A DNA stretch of 64,000 nucleotides from Pseudomonadota bacterium (GTDB taxonomy: Bacteria > Pseudomonadota > Gammaproteobacteria > Acidiferrobacterales > Acidiferrobacteraceae): NCBI GenBank assembly GCA_021841585.1, contig JAKBUS010000005.1:1-64000 (forward strand). Direction: 5' to 3'. Numbering within the stretch: position 1 is the stretch's first letter; the number at the start of each line of letters is the position of its first letter. The notes below the pieces were generated by a model. The model was not told the origin of the DNA and ran no database searches. It saw nothing but the letters and a program-made list of their open reading frames with translations. Below, in pieces: positions 1-10,548 of this stretch. The translations under genes were made by a program, and so were the position numbers.

Positions 1-1572
1 GTAGTCAATCTGCTTGGATGAAATACCATAGGGCTTGAAGACGATGTCGAGGTCTATTTTTTGTTCTTTTGCCTGCGTTTGACTTCCTTTGTAGGGGGGG
101 TTTCCGCAGATGTACGTCTCACCGCCTTCGTTCTCAAAGTCAATCTCGGCTTGATCAAGAGGGGTCTGAAATAAATCATCAGAGACAACCTTGACACCGC
201 TCCCTGTAGGCGGGCAGATGCCGAGCCAATCCAGTTGCAGCGCATTGCCACAAGTAATCCAGTTCTGGGCGTCCAGCGGCAGGAATTCGGTAAGCGCGAG
301 CCTCTGGCCTCGATAGAGCACATCACACTGGTACTCCGCAATGACGAGCGCCAGGCGGGCAATCTCGGCTGCGAAATCGCGCAACTCAATTCCGCGGAAG
401 TTGGTGAGCGGGATCGTTGTGCGCAGATCGGGTTCACCACGGCGCCGGTTGATCTCCGCCTCAATGGCACGCATCTCTTTGTAGGCAATTACGAGGAAGT
501 TGCCCGATCCGCAGGCGGGGTCAAATACACGGATTTTCGCCATGCGTTTGCGCAAGTTAAGCAACTGGCGTGGGTTGTTTCCCGCCGCCGCGAGTTGCGC
601 GCGCAGGTCGTCAAGAAAGAGCGGGTTCAGAACCTTCAGGATATTGGGGACGCTGGTGTAGTGCATACCCAGGGCGTCGCGCTCGTTCTCATCCGCCACG
701 GCCTGAATCATCGAGCCGAAGATGTCGGGATTGATCCGCGCCCAGTTGAGTTGTTGGCCGGCGTGCAGCAAGTAGACGCGGGCCATTCGCGAGAAGCGGG
801 GTACGTCGGTGTTGCCGGAAAACAGCCCCCCGTTGACGTAGGGGAATTCCGTGGTCCAGCGGGGTAGTCCTACAGACATCCGCTCGGCATGTTTGATGTT
901 CATTGCCCGAAACAATGTGCCAAGCACTTCGTGGGTGTTGCTGCCATCACGCTCGGCCATCTGCTCAATAGTGCGGGTAAACAGCTTGCCGCCCGGGAAG
1001 ATATCCGTATCCTCCGCAAAGAAGCAGAAGATGAGGCGTGCCATGAAGTGATTCATATCGTGACGACGCGCTTCGGTCGCCCACTCGGGGTTATCCTTCA
1101 GCAACTCCACATAGAGCTTATTGAGCCGCCCGGTCGCCCGCACATCGATCGGGTTGTCCTTGATCTCCTTGACGGTAGAAATGCCGGCTAGCGGCAGGAA
1201 GAAGCCGAGGTACTGGGGGAAATCGGGATAGGCCGACGCGATGGTTTCGCCGCTGGTGAGGTCCTCTGCCTCCAATGTCTGGCCATCGGTGGCCAAGATG
1301 AACTTGGCCTTAGCGGAGATAGTCTTGGGACTCGCGCGCAGGGCCTTTAACGTGGCGTTTACGGTGCCTGCTTCACAGGTCGCCAGATGGATGTTGTTGC
1401 GTTGGAGCACGCCGCTTGCCACGTCAGAGGCGTTGGTTTCCCCCTTACGCAATCGGGTGATGGTGGTTTCCTTATTGCCGAAGGCCTTTAGAAAGGCGAA
1501 CGGGAACTCCTCCCTGTCAAAAGGCTGAAGCGCCAACTCGGATAGTGCCGCTTCAATTTCTACGCTATTCAT
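1..1572 (-). CDS. MmeI/type IIL-like class I SAM-dependent DNA methyltransferase, N-terminal part (continues past window start)
   Basis: My translation from ATG at 1572 is open to position 1: MNSVEIEAALSELALQPFDREEFPFAFLKAFGNK...HDMNHFMARLIFCFFAEDTDIF...FPYVNGGLF...GMHYTSVPNILKVLNPLFLDDL...VFDPACGSGNFLVIAYKEM...YICGNPPYKGS. Motif I (DPACGSGNF) and motif IV (NPPY) are present. Not listed in the ORF track. Confidence 0.88.
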   Translation of the reverse strand, partial: MNSVEIEAALSELALQPFDREEFPFAFLKAFGNKETTITRLRKGETNASDVASGVLQRNNIHLATCEAGTVNATLKALRASPKTISAKAKFILATDGQTLEAEDLTSGETIASAYPDFPQYLGFFLPLAGISTVKEIKDNPIDVRATGRLNKLYVELLKDNPEWATEARRHDMNHFMARLIFCFFAEDTDIFPGGKLFTRTIEQMAERDGSNTHEVLGTLFRAMNIKHAERMSVGLPRWTTEFPYVNGGLFSGNTDVPRFSRMARVYLLHAGQQLNWARINPDIFGSMIQAVADENERDALGMHYTSVPNILKVLNPLFLDDLRAQLAAAGNNPRQLLNLRKRMAKIRVFDPACGSGNFLVIAYKEMRAIEAEINRRRGEPDLRTTIPLTNFRGIELRDFAAEIARLALVIAEYQCDVLYRGQRLALTEFLPLDAQNWITCGNALQLDWLGICPPTGSGVKVVSDDLFQTPLDQAEIDFENEGGETYICGNPPYKGSQTQAKEQKIDLDIVFKPYGISSKQIDY

Positions 1573-1664
1573 GGCGCATCTGGCCTATTGTGTGGCACGG
1601 CCCCGCGTCGGCGCGCCTGGATATTCTCTGCAAGGGAGTATACAAGGTTCATTGGCGGCCGCTG

Positions 1665-2651
1665 CTATTTTATGCGTTTCGCCAGATCCGCAGCGCGGAG
1701 ATGCGTGTATCGTTTAAGCATCTGCAGGGTCTTATGGCCAGTGATGCTGGCGACTTCCATGGGATTGAAGCCCTGCTCGAAAAACCGGCTAGTCGCCTCA
1801 TGGCGCAGATCGTGGAAGGTCAGGCCTTCGATGCCGGCGGCCTTGCAGACCCGCTCGAAGGCCTGCGAGATCGAATCGGGACGCATGCCCCACACCCGGC
1901 CATCCAGGCGCCTGGGCAGCGCATCCAGGACCGCGAGTGCGGCTGTGGATAGCGGCACTTGGCGCGGCGTGCCGTTTTTGGTTTCGGGTATTAGCAACAC
2001 CCGATCTTTTCGATCGAGGTGCTCCCAGCGCATCGCGGCGATCTCCCCGCGGCGCATGGCGGTCTCGATAGCCCAGGTGATGAGGGGGCCGATCTCGCCG
2101 CCGTAGGCGTGAGCGGCGGCCAGGAGGCGGGCTTGCTCGTCGTCGATGAGGCGGCGGTCGCGGCCGGCAGGCAGTCGGGGTTTGCGGACCATCTCCACGG
2201 GGTTTGCGAGCGACGCCATGCCCCATTCCGCGCGGGCGACATTGAAGAGGTGGGAGAGGAGGGCGAGATCCAGGCGGACGGTGTTCGGTCCGGCTCCTTC
2301 CGCCTGCCGCTGTTGCATAAAGGCCGCGATGTCCTTGCCCTGGATGCTCGCCATCGAGCGCCGGGCCAGGGTGCGGGCCTGGAGCCCTTTCACGCGGCGA
2401 CCTTCCCGGTCGGCATTCTTCTTGCTCGGCACGATTTCGCGCTGGTAGCGGGCCAGAGCCTCGCGCAAGGTGGTGTTTTCGGCCTCGGCCCGCGACACGA
2501 ACACCCCGCGGTCCATCTCGCCCTCGACTTGCCGCGCCCAAGCCTCAGCCTGGGCCTTAGTGTCACAGGTTTGGGTCAGCACACCGTATCCCTTCCGCTT
2601 CACGATGGCACGCCAGGACCCCGACCGCTTCTGAAAACACGCCATGGCCAC
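1665..2651 (-). CDS. Tyrosine recombinase / phage-type integrase
   Basis: 328 aa with R (AMRRGEI), K (TKNG), HxxR (HDLRH), H (GHKTLQM) and Y (KRYTHL) motifs; lies immediately downstream of the tRNA-Asn 3' end. Confidence 0.93.
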   Translation of the reverse strand: MAMACFQKRSGSWRAIVKRKGYGVLTQTCDTKAQAEAWARQVEGEMDRGVFVSRAEAENTTLREALARYQREIVPSKKNADREGRRVKGLQARTLARRSMASIQGKDIAAFMQQRQAEGAGPNTVRLDLALLSHLFNVARAEWGMASLANPVEMVRKPRLPAGRDRRLIDDEQARLLAAAHAYGGEIGPLITWAIETAMRRGEIAAMRWEHLDRKDRVLLIPETKNGTPRQVPLSTAALAVLDALPRRLDGRVWGMRPDSISQAFERVCKAAGIEGLTFHDLRHEATSRFFEQGFNPMEVASITGHKTLQMLKRYTHLRAADLAKRIK

Positions 2652-2732
2652 CCCCCTTGGTATCTTCGGCTACCACCAGGTTACCAAACTCGGGGGCATT
2701 AAGGGGGGGATTATCGTAAGTCGTTGATTTGT

Positions 2733-2808
2733 TGGCTCCCCGGGAAGGACTTGAACCTCCGACCCGGTGATTAACAGTCACCTGCTCTACCGACTGAGCT
2801 ACCGGGGA
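2733..2808 (-). tRNA. tRNA-Asn(GTT)
   Basis: TCCCCGGTAGCTCAGTCGGTAGAGCAGGTGACTGTTAATCACC...GGTTCAAGTCC...CCGGGGAGCCA; cloverleaf arms pair, anticodon GTT, CCA encoded. Confidence 0.95.
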
Positions 2809-2878
2809 ACGCAAGGCCCGCTATGCTACGAAGGCCGGGTCCCGACGTCAAGGACCCAGCCCATATTTATGGTCGATT

Positions 2879-4099
2879 TTATGGTCGATCGCCGTGCGCC
2901 CAGGCCCTTTCTTGGGGTTCCAGGAACCGTCGCAGGCGCGTAACGGCCTCCCTCAGGGTCTGATCGCTCGTCGCGTAGGAGAAGCGCAGATGGCCCGGGG
3001 ATCCGAACGCCGAGCCCGGAACCGCGGCAATGCCGGTCTTTTCAAGGAGCACCTCGGCGAAGGCCTGGTCATCCGGAAGACCCAGGGCCTTCAGGGCCTC
3101 GCCGACCTCGGGAAAGAGGTAGAAGGTGCCGTCGGCGCGCCGGCACTGGAAGCCGGGCAGCGTTGTAAGCTGCGCATGCAGCCAGTCATGGCGGGCCTTG
3201 AACGCCTCGCGCATGGGGGTGACCAGGGTGGTCCCGCTGCGTAGGGCCGCCTCCGCCGCCACCTGCGAGATGGACGTCGGGTTCGAGGTGCTCTGCGACT
3301 GGACCTTGGCCATGGCCTTGATGAGTTCGACGGGGCCGGCCGCATAGCCGATGCGCCAGCCGGTCATCGCGTAGGCCTTGGAGACCCCGTTCAGGACGAT
3401 GGTACGGTCCAGCAGGTCCGGGCAGACGTTGGCGATATTGGTAAACGGCTCGCCGCCCCAGGCGATGTGCTCGTACATGTCGTCGCTTGCGATCAGGACA
3501 TGGGGATAGCGGCGCAGCACCTCGCCCAAGGCGGCGAGCTCCGCGCGGGTATAGACGGCGCCGGTCGGGTTCGAGGGGCTGTTCAACACAAACAGCTTGG
3601 TCTTATAGGCCAGCGCCGCATCCAGGGCCTCGGGGGTGATCTTGAAGCCCTGCTTGAGCGTGGTCGGGATGATGACCGGCGAGGCATCGGCCATGAGGAC
3701 GATGTCGGCGTATGAAACCCAGTAGGGGGCGGGGATGACGACCTCGTCCCCGGCATCGAGCAGCGCCTGGGCGAGATTGTAGAAACTTTGCTTGCCACCC
3801 ACCGACACCAGGATCTGGGACGTGGTAAAATGCAAGTTATTTTCGCGGGCGAACTTGTCGGCTACCGCCGCTTTCAGTTCCGGTGTGCCGTCGACCGCGG
3901 TGTATTTGGTGAAGCCGGCGCGGATGGCGCGGATTGCCGCCTCTTTTATGAGGTCTGGGGTATCGAAATCCGGTTCGCCGGCACCTAAGTCTAGGATATC
4001 CCGCCCCTCGGCCTTTAGGGTCTTGGCGCGAGCGGTGACGGCAAGCGTCGGTGAGGGCTTGATTCGGCCTACGCGGGCCGATAGTGTCAGTTTGAACAA
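2879..4099 (-). CDS. aspC: Pyridoxal-phosphate aspartate aminotransferase (class I)
   Basis: [42 protein letters not shown]...[11 protein letters not shown]...[16 protein letters not shown]; start codon (TTG near 4099) uncertain. Confidence 0.9.
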   Translation of the reverse strand: MFKLTLSARVGRIKPSPTLAVTARAKTLKAEGRDILDLGAGEPDFDTPDLIKEAAIRAIRAGFTKYTAVDGTPELKAAVADKFARENNLHFTTSQILVSVGGKQSFYNLAQALLDAGDEVVIPAPYWVSYADIVLMADASPVIIPTTLKQGFKITPEALDAALAYKTKLFVLNSPSNPTGAVYTRAELAALGEVLRRYPHVLIASDDMYEHIAWGGEPFTNIANVCPDLLDRTIVLNGVSKAYAMTGWRIGYAAGPVELIKAMAKVQSQSTSNPTSISQVAAEAALRSGTTLVTPMREAFKARHDWLHAQLTTLPGFQCRRADGTFYLFPEVGEALKALGLPDDQAFAEVLLEKTGIAAVPGSAFGSPGHLRFSYATSDQTLREAVTRLRRFLEPQERAWAHGDRP

Positions 4100-4149
4100 G
4101 CGGGAACCTTTTCGGGCGTCTACTCGCGCGTATATTACCCTGGATATCG

Positions 4150-6183
4150 ATGCAACCAAAGCGGCACGCAGAGCATTTCGAGATTGCCAGCCATTATGCC
4201 CCCGCCGGGGATCAGCCCGGGGCCATCAAGGCGTTGGTCGAGGGCTTGCGGGCGGGGCTCGCCTTCCAGACCCTGCTTGGGGTCACAGGCTCCGGGAAGA
4301 CCTTTACCGTCGCCAATGTCATTGCCGAGCTCCAGCGCCCGGCCCTGATCCTGGCGCCCAACAAGACACTCGCGGCCCAGCTGTACTCGGAGATGCGCGA
4401 CTTCTTTCCCGACAACGCCGTCGAATATTTTGTCTCCTACTACGACTACTATCAGCCCGAGGCCTACGTCCCGGCCTCCGATACCTTTATCGAAAAGGAC
4501 GCCGCGATCAACGAGCATATCGAGCAGATGCGGCTTTCGGCCACCAAGGCGCTCCTGGAGCGGCCGGATGCCATCATCGTCGGTACCGTATCAGCGATCT
4601 ACGGCTTGGGGGACCCCGGCGCCTATCACGCCATGATCCTGCATCTCAAGAAGGGCGCGACTTTCGATCAGCGCGCGATCCTAAAGCGCCTGTCGGAGAT
4701 GCAGTACACGCGCAACGATATGGAGTTAAAGCGCGGCACCTTCCGGGTCCATGGCGACGTCATCGACATCTTCCCCGCCGAGTCCGAGCAGTTCGCGATC
4801 CGGGTCGGGCTGTTCGATGAGACGATCGAAGACCTCATGGAGTTCGACCCCCTCACCGGCGATATCGTAAGCCGGCTCGGGCGCGCGACCGTCTACCCCA
4901 AGTCTCATTACGTCACCCCCCGGGATACGATCACGGGGGCCGTCGACCTGATCCGCGAGGAACTGCGCGCCCGCCTCGAGGAGCTGAATGCCGCGAGCAA
5001 GCTCGTCGAGGCCCAGCGGCTCGCCGAGCGCACGCGCTTTGATCTCGAGATGATGAAGGAGCTCGGCTACTGCTCGGGGATCGAGAACTATTCCCGCTAC
5101 CTGTCCGGGCGTGAGGCCGGGCAGCCGCCCCCGACCCTCATCGACTATCTGCCCAAGAACGCGCTGCTTATCATAGACGAGAGCCATGTGACCATGCCTC
5201 AGCTCGGCGGCATGTACCGCGGCGACCGCTCGCGCAAGGAGACGCTCGTCGAGTATGGCTTCCGGCTGCCGTCGGCGCTCGATAACAGGCCGCTCAAGAT
5301 AGAGGAGTTCGAGGCCTTGATGCCCCAGACGATCTTCGTCTCGGCTACCCCAGGGCCCTATGAGGCGGCGCGCGCCTCGACTGTGATCGAGCAGGTGGTA
5401 CGGCCGACCGGGCTTGTCGATCCCGAGGTCGAGGTGCGTCCGGTCGGCCGCCAGGTCGACGACCTCCTGGCCGAGGTGCGGCTGCGCGCCGAGCGTGACG
5501 AGCGGGTGCTCGTGACCACCCTGACAAAGCGCATGGCCGAGGATCTCACCGAATACTTTCATGAGCACGGCGTGCGCGTGCGCTACCTGCATTCGGATAT
5601 CGATACCGTCGAGCGCGTCGAGATCATACGAGACCTGCGCGCCGGGGCCTTCGATGTCCTGGTCGGCATCAATCTGCTGCGCGAGGGACTCGACATCCCG
5701 GAGGTGTCGCTGGTGGCGATACTGGATGCCGACAAGGAGGGCTTCCTGCGCTCCACGCGGTCTTTGATCCAGACCATAGGGCGGGCGGCGCGCAACCTGC
5801 ACGGGCGCGCGATCCTCTATGCCGACACCGTGACCGATTCCATGCGCGCGGCGATCGATGAGACCGACCGCCGGCGTGTAAAGCAGCAGCGTTTCAACCA
5901 GGATCACGGCATCACCCCCCAGGGGGTGGTGAAGGCGGTGAAGGAACTGATCGATGGGGTGCCCGGGCGGGCGGTGCCTGGCTCGGCGCGTGGCCGCGCC
6001 GAGCAGGCCGAGGCCCTGTCGCCCGAGGCCTTGGGCAAGCTTTTGAAAAAGCTGGAAAAGGATATGTATCGTCACGCCCAAAGCCTAGAATTCGAGCAGG
6101 CCGGGAAGTTGCGTGACCGCATCCAGGCGCTGCGTCGTAGTGCCCTGAAACCAGGCTCCGCGGACCGCTTGATCGATGCGTGA
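4150..6183 (+). CDS. uvrB: Excinuclease ABC subunit B
   Basis: 677 aa; [62 protein letters not shown]. Confidence 0.98.
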   Translation: MQPKRHAEHFEIASHYAPAGDQPGAIKALVEGLRAGLAFQTLLGVTGSGKTFTVANVIAELQRPALILAPNKTLAAQLYSEMRDFFPDNAVEYFVSYYDYYQPEAYVPASDTFIEKDAAINEHIEQMRLSATKALLERPDAIIVGTVSAIYGLGDPGAYHAMILHLKKGATFDQRAILKRLSEMQYTRNDMELKRGTFRVHGDVIDIFPAESEQFAIRVGLFDETIEDLMEFDPLTGDIVSRLGRATVYPKSHYVTPRDTITGAVDLIREELRARLEELNAASKLVEAQRLAERTRFDLEMMKELGYCSGIENYSRYLSGREAGQPPPTLIDYLPKNALLIIDESHVTMPQLGGMYRGDRSRKETLVEYGFRLPSALDNRPLKIEEFEALMPQTIFVSATPGPYEAARASTVIEQVVRPTGLVDPEVEVRPVGRQVDDLLAEVRLRAERDERVLVTTLTKRMAEDLTEYFHEHGVRVRYLHSDIDTVERVEIIRDLRAGAFDVLVGINLLREGLDIPEVSLVAILDADKEGFLRSTRSLIQTIGRAARNLHGRAILYADTVTDSMRAAIDETDRRRVKQQRFNQDHGITPQGVVKAVKELIDGVPGRAVPGSARGRAEQAEALSPEALGKLLKKLEKDMYRHAQSLEFEQAGKLRDRIQALRRSALKPGSADRLIDA

Positions 6184-6242
6184 GAAGGCGGCGCGCAACG
6201 GTTGTTCACGCCTGCTTGACTATGGTAAGGTTCGCAACCCGA

Positions 6243-6317
6243 AGGCGCGTAGCTCAGTGGTAGAGCACTACCTTGACATGGTAGTGGTCGGTGGTTCGAT
6301 CCCACTCGCGCCTACCA
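6243..6317 (+). tRNA. tRNA-Val(GAC)
   Basis: AGGCGCGTAGCTCAGTGGTAGAGCACTACCTTGACATGGTAGTGG...CGCGCCTACCA; anticodon GAC. Confidence 0.95.
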
Positions 6318-6372
6318 ATTTCCCTATTGAAACGTCGGCGTCAGGCCGGCAGACGAGAAGCCGCTAACGCCC

Positions 6373-8292
6373 ATGCCTGTTATCACCCTCCCCGACGGAA
6401 GTGCGCGGACTTACGGTGCGCCGGTGACCGTGGGCCAGGTGGCCGCCGATATCGGCGCCGGGCTTGCGCGCGCGGCCGTGGCCGGACGGGTCGACGGTAG
6501 GCTCGTCGATACCTCGTTTCAGATCACCAACGACGCGCGGCTTGCGATCGTGACCGACAAGGACCCGGAAGGGCTGGAGGTCCTGCGTCATTCGACCGCG
6601 CACCTGCTGGCGCACGCCGTGAAGAGCCTGTATCCCGAGGCCCAAGTCACCATAGGGCCCGTGATCAACGACGGGTTTTATTACGACTTCGCCTACGCGC
6701 CGGGTTTCGGTCCCGAGGACCTCGAGCGCATCGAGGACAAGATGCGCGTCTTGGCGCGCGCGGATATCCCGGTGGCGCGCGAGGTCGTGGACCGTGATCG
6801 GGCGATTACGTTCTTCGAGGGCATGGGCGAGGCCTACAAGGCCGAGATCATCCGCGACATCCCCGGCGACGAATCGATCTCGCTCTATCGTCAGGGTGAC
6901 TTCATCGATCTGTGCCGTGGCCCGCATGTCCCGTCCACGGGCAAGCTCAAGCATTTCAAGCTCATGAGCCTGGCCGGCGCCTACTGGCGCGGGGATTCGC
7001 GCAATCCCATGCTGCAGCGGGTGTACGGGACGGCGTTCGCCACGCGCGAGGCCCTGGAGGAGTATCTCCATCGCCTAGAGGAGGCCGAGCGCCGTGACCA
7101 TCGCCGCATCGGCCGCGCCCTGGATCTCTTCCACATCCAGGAAGAGGCCCCGGGGATGATCTTCTGGCATGACCGGGGGCTGCGCGTCTATCAGGCCATC
7201 GAGCAATATATAAGGGGCCTTTTGCGCGCCCACGGCTACCAGGAGGTGCGCACCCCGCTCATCATGGACAAGAGCCTTTGGGAGCGTTCCGGTCACTGGG
7301 ATAAATTCGCCGACGGCATGTTCACGACCTCGTCGGAGAAGCGCGAGTACGCAGTCAAGCCCATGAATTGCCCGGGGCACGTCCAGATCTTCAATCAGGG
7401 CCTGAAGAGTTATCGTGATCTGCCGTTGCGGCTCGCGGAGTTCGGCTCCTGTCACCGCAACGAGCCGTCCGGGACCCTGCATGGGCTCCTGCGGCTGCGC
7501 AACTTCGTGCAGGACGACGCGCATATTTTTTGCGCCGAGGCCGACATCCAGCCCGAGGTGAGCGCGTTCATCGATCTCCTCTACCGGGTGTATGCTGATT
7601 TCGGCTTTAGCGAGGTGCTGGTCAAGCTCTCGACCCGGCCGGAGCAGCGGGTTGGCGCCGATGAGTTGTGGGACAAGGCCGAGGCGGCCCTGGAGCAGGC
7701 CTTGAGCGCCAAGGGCCTAGCCTTCGAGTTGCAGCCCGGCGAGGGGGCCTTCTATGGTCCGAAGATCGAGTTCGCCCTGAAGGATAGCTTAGCGCGGGTA
7801 TGGCAATGCGGGACCATTCAGGTCGATTTCGCCATGCCCCGGCGCCTGGGGGCGAGTTTCGTGACCGCCGAGGGCCAAAAGGCCGTGCCGGTCATGCTGC
7901 ACCGCGCCATCCTGGGCTCGCTCGAGCGGTTCATCGGGATCTTGATCGAAGAGCACGCCGGGGCGCTGCCCTTGTGGCTTTCTCCGGTGCAGGCGGTGAT
8001 ACTACCCATTGCGGATCGCCATGCGCCGGTGGCGCAGCGGGTGGCAGATGAGCTGCGCGCGGCCGGCTGGCGCGTCGAGTCGGACTTGAGAAACGAAAAG
8101 ATAGGCTTTAAAATCCGTGAACATACCCTGCAAAAGGTCCCGTATTTGCTTGTCGTGGGTGACCGCGAGGCCGAGCAGGGGACGGTATCGGTGAGAACTC
8201 GCGAAGGCGCGGACCTTGGCGGGATGACTGTGGAGACCCTGACCGCGCACGTCGGCGCGGGCTTGGTCGGTCCGGGACGTGTGGAGGAGTAG
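6373..8292 (+). CDS. thrS: Threonyl-tRNA synthetase
   Basis: 639 aa; TGS domain, [42 protein letters not shown]. Confidence 0.98.
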   Translation: MPVITLPDGSARTYGAPVTVGQVAADIGAGLARAAVAGRVDGRLVDTSFQITNDARLAIVTDKDPEGLEVLRHSTAHLLAHAVKSLYPEAQVTIGPVINDGFYYDFAYAPGFGPEDLERIEDKMRVLARADIPVAREVVDRDRAITFFEGMGEAYKAEIIRDIPGDESISLYRQGDFIDLCRGPHVPSTGKLKHFKLMSLAGAYWRGDSRNPMLQRVYGTAFATREALEEYLHRLEEAERRDHRRIGRALDLFHIQEEAPGMIFWHDRGLRVYQAIEQYIRGLLRAHGYQEVRTPLIMDKSLWERSGHWDKFADGMFTTSSEKREYAVKPMNCPGHVQIFNQGLKSYRDLPLRLAEFGSCHRNEPSGTLHGLLRLRNFVQDDAHIFCAEADIQPEVSAFIDLLYRVYADFGFSEVLVKLSTRPEQRVGADELWDKAEAALEQALSAKGLAFELQPGEGAFYGPKIEFALKDSLARVWQCGTIQVDFAMPRRLGASFVTAEGQKAVPVMLHRAILGSLERFIGILIEEHAGALPLWLSPVQAVILPIADRHAPVAQRVADELRAAGWRVESDLRNEKIGFKIREHTLQKVPYLLVVGDREAEQGTVSVRTREGADLGGMTVETLTAHVGAGLVGPGRVEE

Positions 8293-8811
8293 ATTATCGC
8301 TTCGGAACGTGAGACGCGGCTCAATGGGCAGATTACGGCCCCGCGTATAAGGTTGATTGGCGCTGATGGATCGCAGGTCGGCATCGTCGCGAACGCAGAT
8401 GCCCAGAGGGCGGCCGAGCAGGCGGGACTGGATCTCGTGGAGATATCGCCCAATGTGTCGCCTCCGGTCTGCCGGATCATGGATTACGGCAAGTTCCAGT
8501 ACGAGGAAAGCAAGCGCCGTCACGTTGCCAAGAAGAAGCAGAAGCAGATTCAGATCAAGGAGGTGAAATTCCGCCCCGGGACTGACATAGGCGACTACGA
8601 CGTCAAGGTGCGCAATCTGATCCGCTTCCTTGAAAATGGCGATAAGGCCAAGATCACGCTACGGTTTCGTGGACGTGAGATGGCCCATCAAGACCTCGGC
8701 ATGGAGCTCTTGAAGCGGGTCGAAGGGGATTTGTCGCAGTATGGGACCGTCGAGCAGCGTCCACGGCTCGAGGGTCGACAGATGGTGATGGTCGTCAACC
8801 CCAAGAAGTAG
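8293..8811 (+). CDS. infC: Translation initiation factor IF-3 with non-canonical ATT/ATC start
   Basis: Frame extends upstream of the track's start: [32 protein letters not shown]...; ATT ATC directly follows the thrS stop, GGAGG just upstream. Confidence 0.93.
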   Translation: MIASERETRLNGQITAPRIRLIGADGSQVGIVANADAQRAAEQAGLDLVEISPNVSPPVCRIMDYGKFQYEESKRRHVAKKKQKQIQIKEVKFRPGTDIGDYDVKVRNLIRFLENGDKAKITLRFRGREMAHQDLGMELLKRVEGDLSQYGTVEQRPRLEGRQMVMVVNPKK

Positions 8812-8850
8812 GGGCGACGGCCGTGGCCGGTAGGCGGTGGTAACGACCGA

Positions 8851-8885
8851 CTCAAGCCAGGAAGAAGGCCGCAAGGCTGCTTGAG
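8851..8885 (+). promoter_or_regulatory. Candidate leader hairpin upstream of rpmI-rplT
   Basis: CTCAAGC (8851-8857) pairs with GCTTGAG (8879-8885) in the infC-rpmI intergenic region. Confidence 0.3.
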
Positions 8886-8922
8886 CGGGACAATGACAAG
8901 AGCGCGCAGCGCAGAGGACGAT

Positions 8923-9117
8923 ATGCCGAAGTTGAAAACGAACCGTGGGGCCGCGAAGCGCTTCAAGAAGGGCGCGGGTGGCTTCAAGTGCCGCCATTCC
9001 CATCTGCGCCACATTTTGACCACGAAGAGCACGAAGCGTAAGCGCCATTTGCGCGCCGACCGTCTGGTTCATCCCTCGGATGTGGCGGGTGTCACCCGCA
9101 TGCTTCCCTACGCCTAA
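8923..9117 (+). CDS. rpmI: 50S ribosomal protein L35
   Basis: [44 protein letters not shown]. Confidence 0.97.
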   Translation: MPKLKTNRGAAKRFKKGAGGFKCRHSHLRHILTTKSTKRKRHLRADRLVHPSDVAGVTRMLPYA

Positions 9118-9129
9118 GGAGGGCTACTC

Positions 9130-9492
9130 ATGCCACGCGTCAAACGCGGAGTTACTGCCCGGGCCCGCCACAAGAAGGTCACGGCGCTCGCCAAGGGTTA
9201 TCGGGGTGCACGCAAGAACGTCTTTCGCGTTGCCAAGCAGGCGGTAGCTAAGGCCGGCCAATATGCCTATCGCGACCGCCGCGATCGCAAGCGCCAGTTC
9301 CGGGCGCTGTGGATCGTGCGTATCAATGCCGCCGCCCGTGAATGTGGCCTGAGCTATAGTCGTCTCATGGATGGGCTGCGCAAGGCCTCGATCGTCATCG
9401 ATCGCAAGGTGCTGGCCGACATCGCGGTCGCCGACAAGGCGGCGTTCGCAGCGCTCGCCGAGAAGGCCAAAGCGACGCTATCCGTCGCTTAA
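9130..9492 (+). CDS. rplT: 50S ribosomal protein L20
   Basis: [39 protein letters not shown]. Confidence 0.98.
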   Translation: MPRVKRGVTARARHKKVTALAKGYRGARKNVFRVAKQAVAKAGQYAYRDRRDRKRQFRALWIVRINAAARECGLSYSRLMDGLRKASIVIDRKVLADIAVADKAAFAALAEKAKATLSVA

Positions 9493-9510
9493 AGGCCGCA
9501 TCTTCGGGAC

Positions 9511-10545
9511 ATGGGCGAGCCGTTCGCAGAAAGGCTTGAGCGGCTCGCGCGCGAGGCAGACGGCGAGCTTGCCGCTACCTCCGATCTCGCCGCCCTCGAG
9601 GCATGGCGGGTGCGGTTCCTTGGCAAGAGCGGCCGGCTTACCGAGGAATTGAAGCGCATAGGGACGCTCGGCGTCGAGGAGCGTCCGCACGCCGGGCAGC
9701 TCGTCAATCAGATCAAGGGGCGTCTCGAGGCGGCGCAGGGCCGGCGGCGCGAGGCCTTGGCCGCGCGCGCTGAAGAGGCGCGGCTGGTCGCCGAGGCGGT
9801 TGACGTGACCCTCCCCGGGCGCGGTCGAGGACTGGGCGGCCTGCATCCGCTCACGCAAGCCTTGCGGCGCATCGAGGACGTGTTCGCGGCCCTGGGCTTT
9901 GACTGGGCCGAGGGGCCCGAGGTCGAGGACGAGTTCCATAATTTCGAGGCCCTCAATATCCCCGCTCATCACCCGGCGCGGGCCATGCATGACACCTTTT
10001 ATCTCGCCTCGGGCGGGCTGTTGCGCACACACACCTCCACGGTACAGATCCGCTTCATGGAGAGCCACGCGCCGCCGTTTCGGATCATAGCCCCGGGACG
10101 CGTGTACCGCGCCGATGCCCTGGACCCCACCCATAGCCCGGTCTTTCATCAGGTCGAGGGTCTGGTGGTGGCCGAGGGCATCCACATGGGGCACCTGAAG
10201 GCGACCCTGAAAGAATTCCTGGAGCGCTTTTTTGAGCGTTCGCTTGCCATGCGCCTGCGGCCGTCCTATTTCCCGTTCACGGAACCGTCGGCGGAGGTGG
10301 ACATCGGTTGTTTGCTGTGCGGCGGCACCGGCTGCCGGGTGTGCAAGGGCACCGGCTATATCGAGGTCTTAGGTTGCGGGCTCGTGCATCCGGGGGTACT
10401 GGAGCGCATCGGCATCGATGCCGAGCGCTATACCGGCTTTGCCTTTGGCATGGGGGTCGAGCGGCTTTTGATGTTGAAGGATGGGGTGCCGGACGTCCGG
10501 CTCTTTTACGAGAACGATCTGCGTTTCCTAAGGAGCCTGCGGTAG
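9511..10545 (+). CDS. pheS: Phenylalanyl-tRNA synthetase alpha subunit
   Basis: 344 aa; [40 protein letters not shown]. Confidence 0.98.
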   Translation: MGEPFAERLERLAREADGELAATSDLAALEAWRVRFLGKSGRLTEELKRIGTLGVEERPHAGQLVNQIKGRLEAAQGRRREALAARAEEARLVAEAVDVTLPGRGRGLGGLHPLTQALRRIEDVFAALGFDWAEGPEVEDEFHNFEALNIPAHHPARAMHDTFYLASGGLLRTHTSTVQIRFMESHAPPFRIIAPGRVYRADALDPTHSPVFHQVEGLVVAEGIHMGHLKATLKEFLERFFERSLAMRLRPSYFPFTEPSAEVDIGCLLCGGTGCRVCKGTGYIEVLGCGLVHPGVLERIGIDAERYTGFAFGMGVERLLMLKDGVPDVRLFYENDLRFLRSLR

Positions 10546-10548
10546 GCC

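Noticed and set aside
235-1528. Plus-strand and frame-shifted ORFs at the left edge (235-867, 889-1191, 54-488 etc.)
   Set aside because: Antisense or out-of-frame to the continuous minus-strand methyltransferase frame.
1798-2702. Overlapping long ORFs on both strands across the integrase (e.g. 1798-2541 -, 2019-2702 +)
   Set aside because: Shadow ORFs of GC-rich coding DNA; the integrase frame has all catalytic motifs.
4139-4155. LexA/SOS-box-like CTGGATATCGATGCAA at the uvrB start
   Set aside because: CTG-N10-CAA rather than CTG-N10-CAG, and it overlaps the start codon; too weak without comparative data.
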